Shown piece by piece: positions 1 through 9,102 of a stretch of DNA of 64,000 nucleotides. How positions within the stretch are numbered: the first letter of the stretch is position 1; each line of letters starts with the position of its first letter. Below the pieces are notes generated by a model. It made no database searches. It saw only the letters and a list, made by a program, of their open reading frames with translations, and was not told where the DNA came from. The stretch comes from Brachypodium distachyon (lineage: Eukaryota; Streptophyta; Magnoliopsida; Poales; Poaceae): the NCBI RefSeq assembly GCF_000005505.3, contig NC_016132.3:27642501-27706500 (forward strand), given 5' to 3'. The translations under genes were made by a program, and so were the position numbers.

Positions 1-1400
1 CAAATTGATTGCCAGAATCGGTTCTTGGGATCGAAAGGATTGATGGGGTGGTTTCCTTTCGGAGAGAGACACGCGGGAAGGAAAGAAATCGAAAGAAGAA
101 TACGTTTTCGTGCTGGTGCTCTTGATGGGCTGGGCGCTCGGTGGAGATGGGCTAGAGGGAGAGAAAGGCCCAGCTAGAAGGAAAGGAGATGGGCCACAGG
201 GAGAAGGAGGCCCATGGAGAAAAGAAAAAAAAATGAAAAGAGGAAGAGGGGAGCTGGGCCGGCTGGGCTGCGGCTCGGGCGCGCGGTAAGCTGGGCCGGT
301 TCGGCCCAATTCGGCCGGGCCGGTCCGTTGCCCCTTTTTTTTTCTTTTTTTTTCTTTTTCTGTTTTCATCTATATCTTTTGATTTCTAACTCCAAATAAG
401 TCCAAATAAACTCCAGAAAGTTTGTAAATTCAAATCCTCCAAGTGTGAGATTTTGGGACTTGAATCTTTTCAAAATAAAATAAGTAAAAATACTTTTGCT
501 TATATAAATGTCATTAGGCTTTATAAGCAATAAATAAGATAGATTTTGAAATTTATTATGAAACCTTTGTTTCATAAATTAGTTTAAACTCCAATAAAAT
601 ATTGGGTTGGCATACTTTGCAGTAAAACCCTTCCTTAGCTAAGTACCCAATTGGGTTGAACTCCAAATAAAATCTCATAATAATTATATGGTTCAATAAA
701 TTCGCAAATAGCTTTATAACACCAAATCACTCACTTTGAAGTCATAGCAAATGTTTCCAACTATATATAATTTGGGAAGTCACGTTATCCCACTCTCAAC
801 GACGGAATAAATGTTGGAATAAGATTTGCACATGAGGATGTCACGTTATCCTCTTCTCGAATATTTGATAACTTCTTCTCGAAAACAAAATTAACATGTC
901 AAAATAAAAATCGAGAAAACATAGGTGCATCATTAAATATGTTTCCAACCTTATAACTAGGAAAGTCATATTATTCCCTCTCTTTATCATTTAGATAAAT
1001 GTTGGAGAACATTTCTGATCGATTTAAATATTCCAACGATGCTCTCAAATGGTCATGGCATCCAAATTTCAATCTTATTGTGTTAGTAAATCCTTCAAAA
1101 AGAACATAGGATTTATTTAGATGCAAAGAATAATCCGGTGGAAATCATAAGATGCATATGTGTCCAAAATAGAATAACTTTGAACTTACATAAATGTCCC
1201 ATCCATGTTGTATAATTTGGATAGTCATATTAATCCACTCTTTTGTTGAATATTCAAACATGCTGTGGAAAAATTTAAATAAGTCTTAAAAATTTCAAAT
1301 CCTTTAGAAATTCACAACCAAAATATTTCCAAAGCAATATTTTATTTAAAATAATTATTTTCTTTAACATTCCAAAATGGGAAAATTCTGGGATGTTACA
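1..1400 (-). mobile_element. LTR fragment (LTR1 family), 5' end at 1400
   Basis: Read on the minus strand this begins TGTAACATCCC at 1400 and runs off the left window edge. It belongs to the same family as the long LTR at 24775: the two share the TGTAACATCCC start and a GC-rich block around GGCCGAATTGGGCCGAACC (about 300-320 here on the minus strand, about 25270-25300 there on the plus strand), preceded in both by an A-rich stretch. The LINE reading frame at 1401 stops abruptly at this border, so the LTR inserted into the LINE. The far end and the second target duplication lie outside the window. This copy has about 500 bp more than the 24775 copy between the start and the GC-rich block. Confidence 0.75.
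742..1260. repeat. Three diverged repeats inside the LTR
   Basis: Similar stretches begin near 742, 938 and 1193. Each has a 'tttccaac...tataatttgg-aagtcac/atattatcc' core followed by 'ataaatgttgga' or a relative of it. Extra copies of the 'gtcacgttatcc' core occur near 779 and 839. They lie in the part of this LTR that is missing from the related LTR at 24775, so they may be a family-specific expansion. Confidence 0.4.
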
Positions 1401-2639
1401 GTAATACCGAGCTTTAAGAACTTGAGCGCACAATCTGTCCAGATACTCCAGCAGGCGCCACACCTGCCTGGCAAGAAGTGCCTGATTAAAGATTCTCATA
1501 TCTCTAAAACCAACACCACCCTTACACTTCGGCTGTGTCATCCGCTGCCAGGCCACCCAATGTGTCTTTCACTTCCCATTCTCAATACCCCACCAATAAT
1601 TCCGAGTCATACGAGTGAGATCATCACACACTGAAAAAGGGAGCTTAAAAACACCCATCATGTAAGTAGGCAGTGATTGCACCACCGATTTGATCATAAC
1701 TTCCTTCCCCCCGGCCGAGAGGTGGTTGTCGCCCAACTGAATCAGCCTCTTTTGCGGCTTGGCATGGAGATTCTGGAATTTACTCTTATTCATTCTTCAT
1801 TCCGGCGTAGGCAGCCCAAGATATTTAGATTCAAAGTCCTCCTGAACAACTTGACAAGTAGCACGGACAGCAGCTTGCATTGGCAGCGGGCAGGACTCAC
1901 TAAAGAAAATAGAACATTTAGCGGGGTTGATTAGCTGCCCAGTAGCACGCTTGTAGGCATGAAGGATTTGCTGTATGTGGCCTGCTTCTTCATCATTAGC
2001 TCTGAAGAACATAAGCGTATCATCCGCAAAGAGGAGATGTGAGACCCCCGGAGCACGGCGACTAACTTTGAGGGGGGAGATGACACCTTGATTAGCTCCC
2101 TGCCGGAATAGAGTAGAAAGACCATCAGCCACAAAAAGAAATAGAAAAGGGGATAATGGGTCACCTTGCCGCAAGCCGCGAGATGGTACAAATGAGTCCA
2201 GGATGGTTCCATTAAATTTCACCGAGTATCGCACTGTGGAAACACATGTCATAATCCACTTCCTCCAAACGTGCGAGAAACCCATCCTTTGCATCGTGCA
2301 CTCCAAATAACCCCAATCGACTCTATCATAGGCCTTCGATAGATCCAACTTATAGGCGCAGTAGCTATTCTGTTCCAAGGATGTGTGCTCAATATAATGC
2401 ATGCACTCGAACGCTAAAAGTGCATTATCCGTAATCATTCGCCCTGGCATGAAGGCACTCTGATTCAGAGAGATCATCTCCCCCAAAAGAGGGCGCAGGC
2501 GATTAACCAAGCACTTTGCCACAACTTTGTACATCATTGAACAGAGACTAATTGGCCGGAAGTCTTTGAGTGTGTTTGGCCCATCAATCTTCGGAATAAG
2601 TTCGGTCGGTTGGTCTTTCTTAACAACAAAAATACTCAT
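1401..2639 (-). pseudogene. LINE reverse transcriptase, truncated at both ends
   Basis: This is the reverse transcriptase of a plant L1-type non-LTR retrotransposon, which copies element RNA into DNA at a nicked target. Visible marks are the 'LKDFRPISLCSMMYK' block, 'KAYDRVDW', 'GLRQGDPLSP' and the catalytic 'LLFADDT' (FADD) box, followed by the 'KYLGLP' and 'YWWG' regions of the C-terminal part. The reading frame changes near 1797 and again near 1560, so it is broken. The N-terminal endonuclease is absent, as is usual for 5'-truncated LINEs. The 3' side is cut by the LTR at 1400 within the '...LKARYY' stretch. There is no visible poly(A) tail because the 3' end lies beyond the interrupting LTR. 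Confidence 0.9.
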
Positions 2640-2697
2640 ACATCACATAGACAACACCTTTTTTTGATCATTTTGATGGGGGCAATCCAATCCCACA

Positions 2698-2964
2698 TCA
2701 GTCAAAGTACTCATTATTAGAAAAATCTGTCTTGCCTGCAAAATCGTCTTGCTCACAGCAGATCACTTTCATCCTCCGATGACCACTGCCAAGGTATTCA
2801 ATAATCACCTTCTCCCGTAGTGATTGGCGATCATTGATCTTGAAGGTCGTCACGTCCACGACACTCCACCTAGGTTCACATAAACGAACGACAATGGGTA
2901 AAGAACATGTCAATTGAGCAATGGTAAACAATATGGCAAGTATGATCAAATAAACTGACGACAA
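2698..2964 (-). other. Unrecognised 88-residue ORF between LINE and LTR
   Basis: An open frame of 88 codons starts with a hydrophobic stretch (residues about 4-22, 'LIILAILFTIAQL') and continues with a charged half. I do not recognise it. It sits between the 5'-truncated LINE and the Sirevirus LTR, and the motif 'gacgacaatgggtaa' flanks its 5' side (2956 region) and recurs near 2886. It could be a gene fragment or chance. Confidence 0.15.
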
Positions 2965-2979
2965 TGGGTAATGAACGTG

Positions 2980-4199
2980 TGAAAGATCAAGTATATCACG
3001 GAGGGGGGGGTGAATGTGACCAATTTTAAGTTTTCTTCAAAAATGAAGACTGGAGACTGAAGACAGTCACAGTACTTCAACAATAGAGATTTTACTTAGC
3101 AAATTTTAGAGTTGCAGCGGAATGAAGAAAGATAAACGAGTTAAGCAGTAGCAGTGAAGACAAGAACAGTAAAAACAATGGTACTACAACAGAAAGTATA
3201 AGATTGAGGAACGATATCACCAGAACACGAAGACACGGGGATTTGATTTCCGAAATTCAGATTGTTGGCACAATCCTACGTCTCCATTGAGGGGGCTGAG
3301 TCACACAAGACTCGCGGACACACAAGTCCACCCAATCCTCCTGAGCTAAAACCAAAGTCTCGCCCAGTTACTCGTGGTAGATCTTGAGGTGATCTCCGTA
3401 CCTTCACAGACCGGTTGATGATGAATCACAAGCTTCGATTGCTCTTCAACACTGACTCCTAGCCGTCTAAGTGATGCCAGTCACCAAGAGTAACAAGCTT
3501 CAAGTGTTCGGCTAGAGAGGGGATCCCATTCTTCACGCTCAGTTCAGCTCTAAGGGTTTTCTCATGTGTACTTCAAAACATCTCCTTGGGGATCACCACC
3601 GAAACCGTTCAGGGTGGGTCGTCTTATATAGCCTTGGCCACCGCCGATCTAGCCGTTGTGACCCGTTGGATAAAGTGATCCCTGAGACTCCAGCTCACAC
3701 TTTATCTCTTTGTCTCACAACGGTTAGATTACATGGTCAAAATGTAAAGCGACAAAGTTTTTCAAACACATTTGAAATCAGAGTGAAGACTTCACGCGGA
3801 AGTTTCTGTGAAGCTTGAAATGCTTCATTCTTCACTCCGACGAAAAACACACACACAAAATTGGTTTTCGCCTAAGCTAAACATGAAGAATAAGGTTTCA
3901 CCTAAACTAGCTTCACACTTCAAACCCCCCTTAATAGTACGACGTTCCTATACTCAAGTGAAGAAAAAGCTACGAAAAGACCTATGAAGAAAGCTACGCT
4001 TCACATTCTTCACCGTTCTTCACTGAGTTCTTCATACTTCAAGCCAGTACCTGTACTTCAATTTTTAGGGGTCGTCGATGCTGGTTAAACCAACTCTTCT
4101 GAGGAACTAAGACCTCAAACACTCCGTGTAACTCATTAGTTCCTCAACCATGTTGTCATCATCCATCAAAACCCAAACAGGGGTAAGGTTTCCCTTTCA
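2980..4199 (-). mobile_element. 3' LTR of element BC
   Basis: On the minus strand the LTR begins TGAAAGGGAAACC (4199) and ends GATCTTTCA (2980), giving TG...CA with a short inverted repeat TTGAAAG/CTTTCAA. It is 1220 bp. It aligns along its length with the LTRs at 6008, 17457 and 43273. It carries a TATATAAG promoter box (minus strand, 3623-3630) and a G-run just before its end (about 3001-3010). It is about 130 bp longer than the 3' LTR of element A, which has an internal deletion near 18140. Confidence 0.9.
3623..3630 (-). promoter_or_regulatory. TATA box of the BC 3' LTR
   Basis: TATATAAG on the minus strand, in the same LTR position as the copies at 6478, 18026 and 43513. It is the likely core promoter for element transcription. 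Confidence 0.6.
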
Positions 4200-4215
4200 A
4201 TCTTCCCCTTTTTGG
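4200..4215 (-). promoter_or_regulatory. Polypurine tract of element BC
   Basis: AAAAAGGGGAAGAT on the minus strand ends next to the LTR start at 4199. It is the plus-strand primer site in reverse transcription of LTR elements. Confidence 0.75.
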
Positions 4216-4679
4216 TGTTTGATTACAACACTGGTTAAAGCTTTAAAGATGGGAATAATAAGTGTGAAGTTTTTAGCTTCTGAGTTATATGAAGACTCCC
4301 CCTGAAGATATGCACTATTTAAGATTGCTTTTGAATGCAAGTGTAAAGAGCTGTAGGAGTGTGAGGAAATCTTCATATACTTTAGAAACAAGTGTGTGCA
4401 TCGTGTACAAAGTTAGAGCAACAATAGATAAGAATTCATACATGCTCACAAATTGAAGTAAACAGATGCAACACAGACATGTGCATCATTGTGAAGTAAA
4501 CATGCATGCATGAGGACCGAAAATGAATGAAGATTAAATTTTATTACAGGCATTGCAGAATCCTCATGCAAGAGGCAATATTAATTGTACTTAAACACAA
4601 CAAAAGTTTTACAATGGGTAGAACTCAAAGTTTTCAAAACGATACGGCGGCGAAGAATGAAGAACCAGAAAAAAGCAAA

Positions 4680-4740
4680 CTCCCCCTGAGTCAAATAAAA
4701 CGCGAAACCCTCCCCCTGACTCCTTCTCCCCCTTTGGCAT
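4680..4740 (-). promoter_or_regulatory. Upstream multiple purine tracts (BC)
   Basis: Three GGGGGAG cores occur on the minus strand (plus-strand 'tccccctg' and 'ctccccc' runs) within 60 bp, and another lies near 4298. Tandem copies of the polypurine motif upstream of the true tract are a described Sirevirus feature. Confidence 0.6.
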
Positions 4741-4766
4741 CAAGACGCCAAAAAGGTTCAAGACTT

Positions 4767-6002
4767 CACTGGTCTGGAGCGGCATCACTGTCTTCAGGCT
4801 TCAGGACGTCTAGGAAGTGCTTGGCGAAGAAATCTTGGAAGATACCACTGGTTCACCCTGTGTAAAACCGAACCGGAAATCGAAAACCGGAATAAAATAA
4901 CCGAAACCGAACCGAAATTCTGGTTTTCCCTGTTTTGGGTCCGGTTCGAAGAAACCCGAACCGAATGACTTTCGGTTTTTCCGGTTAGAAACCAAATTAA
5001 CCGAAACCCACCCACCGCAGGAAAAATATACGTGTATGAGGACTCAAACTCTCTACCTCTACCTTCCTGCTACCCCGACGGGCCGCTTGGGCTAAGCATC
5101 GTTTTATATTATACCAAGGGAAACATGTTTTTGACTAGTTTATCTGTCGGGCTTCCTGGTTTGGGCCTCTTTTCTCTTGGGCTGTTGCTTACGTACAATA
5201 TGTTGTATTGGCAGAGTATACTAGTCAGTAGCATTATACATGCTCTTGACAACATATTGTATGTTGGTGTTTGAATTTATGTGTGACGAAACGTTATTGG
5301 TTGCTCAAAAATTCGCGTCAAATTTTGTTATTTTGGTTATTACCGAAACCGAACCGAAACCGAATTGTTAAAATCGAAACCGAACCGTATTTTTATACGT
5401 AACCATATTAACCAAAGTATACAAACCGTATTAACCGAATAACCGTATTAACCCAACCGAACCGAAAAACCAAAAAACCGAACGCACACCCCCCTGACCG
5501 TCTTGTTCTCGCGAGATAGCAGCTTCTTGATCAGCACCTCTTGATTCTTCAACAGAGCTGCCTGCTTCTCTAACATGTCCCACTGATCGTCGATCTTCCT
5601 GGAGAGCATCATCACAAGATTCTTCAAAGATCCTTCCGTGCCTTAGCTGGTCTCGTACTGCGAGTCAGATGGATGAAGTGGTTGCTTCAGCTGCTATTGC
5701 GACGAAATTGGTTGTGAAGACTCCTTGGACGGGCGATCAGACACTGAGGTAGGTGGCAGCAAGGACGGCTCTGGATCTTGAGGCTTCAACGAAAAGTACT
5801 TGTGCTGATGTTACAACTCAAAACACTTCTCGGATAACTGCAGGATGATCTTCATGATCTGAGGAGCGTATGGCAAGGCACGCACATGATCGGCAGATCC
5901 ATGAGTGATAGTCTGAAGAACATAATCTCAAAAGTCTTTCTTCTCACCCTTGAAGACAACAAGCAGCAGGTTGCGGTGAAGAACAGCAATCTCACTTGAG
6001 CT
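4767..6002 (-). pseudogene. Envelope-position ORF of BC, 3' part
   Basis: This is the downstream half of the third ORF of element BC. It aligns with 16350-16960 of element A on the opposite strand, including the stretch that reads 'LLKNQEVLIKK' in A. It is interrupted by the insert at 4857-5497. Its upstream half continues at 18552 on the other side of element A; the two halves share the 5-bp target duplication. No catalytic domain is visible. The family product is hydrophilic with coiled-coil-like stretches, and its role in Sireviruses is unproven. Confidence 0.7.
4857..5497. mobile_element. Unclassified AACCGAACC-rich insertion
   Basis: The third ORF of BC is uninterrupted in element A at the matching place (near 16857), but here about 640 bp intervene. 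Both ends of the insert consist of short 'aaccgaacc/gaaaccg' arrays (4862-5010 and 5338-5490), and the right end is 'gcacacccccctg'. The middle (5020-5335) is unrelated sequence. The ends resemble the low-complexity termini of some hAT-type elements (5'-CAGGGG...), but the terminal inverted repeat and an 8-bp target duplication are not clean, so the class is left open. Confidence 0.55.
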
Positions 6003-6007
6003 ACCTT
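6003..6007. repeat. Target-site duplication ACCTT (left) of element A
   Basis: ACCTT here and at 18547-18551 flanks element A exactly. Both copies belong to the third-ORF sequence of element BC, which becomes continuous when A and one copy are ignored. Confidence 0.9.
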
Positions 6008-6917
6008 TGAAGAGTTGGTTTAACCAGCATCGACGACCCCTAAAAATTGAAGTACAGGTACTGGCTTCAAGTATGAAGAACTCAATGAAGAACGGTGAAG
6101 AATGTGAAGCGTAGCTTTCTTCATAGGTCTTTCCGTAGCTTTTTCTTCACTTGAGTATAGGAACGCCGTACTATTAAAGGGGGTTTGAAGTGTGGAGCTG
6201 GTTTAGGTGAAACCTATTCTTCATGTTCAGCTTAGGCAAAAACCATATTCTATGTGAGTGTTTTTCGTCGGAGTGAAGAATGAAGCATTTCATCCTTCAC
6301 AGAAACTTCCGCGTGAAGTCTTCACTCTGATTTCAAATGTGTTTGAAAAACTTTGTCGCTTTACATTTTGATCACGTAATCTAACCGTTATGAGACAAAG
6401 AGATAAAGTGTGAGCTGGAGTCTCAGGGATCACTTTATCCAACGGGTCACAACGGCTAGATCGGCGGTGGCCAAGGCTATATAAGACGACCCACCCCGAA
6501 CGGTTCGGTGGTGATCCCCAAGGAGATGTTTTGAAGTACACATGAGAAAACCCTTAGAGCTGAACTGAGCGTGAAGAATGGGATCCCCTCTCTAGCCGAA
6601 CACTTGAAGCTAGACGGCTAGGAGTCAGTGTTGAAGAGCAATCGAAGCTTGTGATTCGCCATCAACCGGTCTGTGAAGGTCCGGAGATCACCTAAAGATC
6701 TACCACGAGTAATTGGGCGAGACTTTGGTCTTAGCTCAGGAGGATTGGGTGGACTTGTGTGTCCGCGAGTCTTGTGTGACTCAGCCCCCTCAATGTAGAC
6801 GTAGGATTGTGCCAACAATCTGAACTTCGGAAAACAAATCCCCGTGTCTTCGTGTTCTGGTGATATCGTTCCTCAATCTTATTCTTTCTGTTGAAGTACC
6901 ATTGTTCTTACTGTTCT
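6008..6917 (+). mobile_element. 5' LTR of element A, doubly deleted
   Basis: It starts TGAAGAGTTGG. Compared with the 3' LTR (TGAAAGGGAAACC...TTAGAAGAGTTGG), about 115 bp after the first TGAA are missing; the deletion ends share GAA. The last part of the LTR is also missing: after 'cttactgttct' (6917) the sequence passes straight into gag. The TATATAAG box (6478-6485) remains. Confidence 0.85.
6478..6485 (+). promoter_or_regulatory. TATA box of the element A 5' LTR
   Basis: TATATAAG in 'aaggctatataagacg', conserved in all LTR copies of the family in this window. Confidence 0.6.
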
Positions 6918-6921
6918 GGTG

Positions 6922-9099
6922 ATATCTACTGACCCTTGTGCTTGGGAAGCAGTTACAAATGGTTTTGTTGTTCCTCACGGCCCCATCTGTGGATATGATG
7001 CTATATCTCTGAAGAAGTATCAAGCGAACGCCGAAGCCTGTGATATCATCTTCTCAACTGTCAGTGATGCTGAGTTTAACAAGATCAGTAACATTGTTGA
7101 TGCCAAGAAGATTTGGGATCTTCTTGCTGAAGTCCATGAAGGGACAACCACTGTCAAAGATTCTAGAATTACTCGCCTCATCAGTCAGTTTGACAGACTT
7201 GTGCTTGAGCCCAATGAGACTGTTTCTTCACTCTATGATCGTATGAGCACCATTGTGAATGAGCTGAATACTCTTGATGATCACAATATCACTGACTTGA
7301 TGCAAAACAGAAAGTTTCTTCGAGCTCTTCCCATAGAGTACACCATTGTCTGTGAATTTATCAAGCATCGGCCAGACTTCAAGGAGTTAACCCCTACCTG
7401 GGTGATTGGAAGAATTGTGTCCTATGAGCTTGATCAGGAAGAAAAGAAGATGATCCATGGCACTGGATCTAGTTCGAAGAAGAACATTGCACTCAAGGCC
7501 AAGAAATCATCTAAGAAGATCGTCAGCTCTAGTGAAAAATCTAAAGACTCATCTTCGTCTGATGAAGAATCCAACTCCAGTGATGAGCTTGCTCTGTTTG
7601 TGAAGAGGTTCAATAAAAAGTTTGGAAGAAAGTTTGGAAACAAACTGAAGCATCAAGGTGAATCCAGCTCCTCCAAGTATCGGAAATCTGCTCATCGGAA
7701 GAAATCTGATATGGCCAAAAGAGCTTGCTTCACTGTGGCAAGAAAGGGCACTTCATCACTGAATGTCCCGAGAAAGTTGATGAAGACAAGGGGAAGAAGG
7801 GATTCAAGAAACATCCTCACAAGAAGAGCCATTATCGTCACAAGAAGAAGGGGAAGTATTACTCTAGAGCACATGTTGGTGAATGGAACTCAGATTCTTC
7901 ATCGTCTGAAGAATCATCTGATTCTGAGTCTGAAGACGGCGTCAATGGAATGGCCTTAGCTATTTCATCTACCAGAGAGAAGACTTCACTGTTTGACTCT
8001 GCAGATTTATCATTTGAAGATGCCTCCAGAGACGATCGCAACTCACCATCATGCTTCATGGCAAAATTCTCTAAGGTATCATCTCATAGTGAAGTTGAAG
8101 TAAATTCTAGTGATCATAATGAAACTGATAATGAAGAATCTGAACCCGTGACATATGAAAGACTTCAGTTCATTGTTGAGAAGCAAGAAGATTTGCTTAT
8201 CACTGAGATTAAGAAGAACACTAACATGGCTAATAAACTCAAAAGACTGAAGTCTAAGTTTCGGGCCGTGGAAAAGTCTCTTAAGGATCTGAAGAAAGTT
8301 CATGCTGAGACTAGTCTTAATTATGTTTCGATCAAACTCGAGCATGATAATCTGAAGAACTCTTATTAGGATCTCAAATTTGTGAATCTTGATCTCAATG
8401 CTAAGTTAGTCAACTTACCTCAAAACAATGGTTCCTCTGAAGTATGTTTTAAATGCAATTCTTCATTGAACAATATTCCTGAAATCACTACTTCAAAAGT
8501 TGGGACTCAAACTGATTTCCCTGCGTCAATTGATTCACCTGATGTTGCTTCTAGCATTACTACTTGTATTGGTGAATCTTGCACTGCTGTCACTAACCCT
8601 TCATCTAGTGATCTCTCACTGGTTGAAGAAAATACTAAGTTGAAGAAGCAGATTGAGGCTGGTATCCTCAAGTGTCACCAAGAGACTGAAACCTTGAACC
8701 GCAAGGAAGGTATCGGTTTTGAGAGGACATACAATGTCAACGGTGATGCTTGGCTCCCTGAGCAATATCCCCCTACAACATTTGTTCAGGGAAGAGGGAA
8801 GTATGCTGAGGTTTCTCAATTTGTAGGAAACTTGAATCCTCGCAAGAATGTTTCAAAGCGTCCCAATACTTCACGTGCTTACCCTATATTCCATGTTAAT
8901 GAATCTTACATTCTGAGGATGAGTAAGGATAACAAAGTGAGAACTAATTTCACTGGAACCATAATGCGTGGTGAACATGCAAAACCTCAAATTTGGGTGC
9001 CAAAATCTGCCATTCCATTTTTTTCGTGATGTCTTATGTTCTTCAAGTTCTTCTAGCATGCAGGAACCCATGAAGACATGGGTGCCTAAACGAGCTTAA
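6922..9099 (+). pseudogene. gag: gag of element A (capsid/nucleocapsid)
   Basis: This is the structural gag protein of a Copia element, which packages element RNA in cytoplasmic particles. The N-terminal part (from 'STDPCAWEAV') matches residues about 25 onward of the BC gag; the first residues were lost with the LTR/gag junction. A serine- and lysine-rich middle follows, then a CX2CX4HX4C zinc knuckle near 7725-7770 ('HCGKKGHFITEC'), then a Sirevirus-type extended C-terminus with a heptad-like, lysine/leucine-rich stretch (about 8190-8360). Breaks: a one-base loss just before the knuckle moves the frame (about 7735), and TAG at 8367-8369 stops it. The last codons (VPKRA) end at TAA 9097-9099. 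Confidence 0.85.
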
Positions 9100-9102
9100 C
9101 TT

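Noticed and set aside
3564..3818. An 84-codon frame found again at 6290-6541 and 17838-18143
   Set aside because: All copies lie in the same place of the Sirevirus LTR, antisense to the element. Conservation follows from LTR identity, and no domain is seen.
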